Origin: Rhodothermota bacterium
GTDB taxonomy: Bacteria > Hydrogenedentota > Hydrogenedentia > Hydrogenedentales > GCA-2746185
Direction: 5' to 3'
Assembly (NCBI GenBank): GCA_009885415.1
Contig: VFKU01000132.1
Coordinates: 1-6,676, forward strand
Length of the DNA: 6,676 nucleotides
Shown: positions 6,582 to 6,676 of the stretch, in pieces
Layout: the number at the start of each line of letters is the position of its first letter
Position numbering within the stretch: the stretch's first letter is position 1
The notes under the pieces: generated by a model
Told to the model about the DNA's origin: nothing
Databases searched by the model: none
The model's input: the letters and a program-made list of their open reading frames with translations, nothing else
Position numbers and translations under genes: made by a program

Positions 6582-6676
6582 ATGACACGCGGGGGCGGGC
6601 AACCGCAGAGACAATCCATGTTTGGCGTTTACGACATCCTGGAAACCGTGGGGCAAGGCGGCATGGGCGTGGTGTA
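6582..6676 (+). CDS. Serine/threonine protein kinase, N-terminal fragment
   Basis: An open frame runs off the right edge after 31 full codons. It carries YDILETVGQGGMGVV, the opening strand and glycine-rich ATP-binding loop (GQGGMG) of a Hanks-type kinase, very close to the GEGGMGVVY loop of the 822-residue kinase upstream. The rest of the protein lies outside the window, so later domains, length and membrane topology cannot be told. Two in-frame ATG starts are possible: 6582, giving an extra 12-residue polar leader, and 6618, from which the domain would start almost at once. Neither has a strong ribosome binding site. I give 6582 as the longer option. It begins only 28 bp after the stop of the second kinase, so the two are probably in one operon. 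Confidence 0.8.
   Translation, partial: MTRGGGQPQRQSMFGVYDILETVGQGGMGVV

Noticed and set aside
1758..6676. Anti-phage or other conflict system built on kinases, TPR and WD40 modules
   Set aside because: These modules do occur in bacterial conflict systems, but no nuclease, protease, toxin, STAND NTPase or other effector is visible here, so ordinary signalling is the simpler reading.

Overview
The window comes from a GC-rich bacterial genome and is densely coding. It holds one heavy-metal pump gene on the minus strand (cut by the left edge). Diverging from it is a plus-strand run of four genes: a small DUF4870 membrane protein, two complete Hanks-type serine/threonine protein kinases, and the first 31 codons of a third kinase (cut by the right edge). 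Tandem kinases with GxGGMGVVY glycine loops, a kinase with an N-terminal zinc ribbon, and kinase-TPR-WD40 fusions are typical of signalling-rich bacteria with complex lifestyles, such as Planctomycetota, Hydrogenedentota-like bacteria, Acidobacteriota and Myxococcota. I favour the Planctomycetota/Hydrogenedentota side, but the window has no rRNA or marker gene that settles it.

Layout: 1-1282 (minus) is the N-terminal part of a P1B-type metal ATPase with HMA-like domain, A-domain TGES loop, CPC membrane motif and DKTGT phosphorylation site; it was found by translating the minus strand and is open at the window edge. 1283-1352 is a 70-bp divergent intergenic region with a -10-like sequence readable on both strands and a clear Shine-Dalgarno for the rightward gene. 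1353-1730 is a DUF4870 three-helix membrane protein. 1758-4226 is a soluble 822-aa protein: zinc ribbon, kinase, TPR-like helices, seven-repeat WD40 propeller. 4227-4318 is a short gap with a candidate promoter. 4319-6553 is a 744-aa kinase with one transmembrane helix and a C-terminal, presumably extracytoplasmic, TolB/PD40-like propeller. 6582 to the end is the start of a third kinase.

How they may work together (inference): the first kinase looks cytosolic, with protein-interaction modules (TPR, WD40) to choose partners, and has unusual catalytic-loop and activation-segment residues. The second has a canonical active site and a membrane-anchored outer domain suited to sensing. Close spacing suggests DUF4870 and the first kinase are co-transcribed, and the second and third kinases likewise. 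Nothing in the sequence ties the metal pump to the kinases apart from the shared divergent promoter region. No tRNA, rRNA, CRISPR array, insertion sequence or convincing intrinsic terminator was seen.
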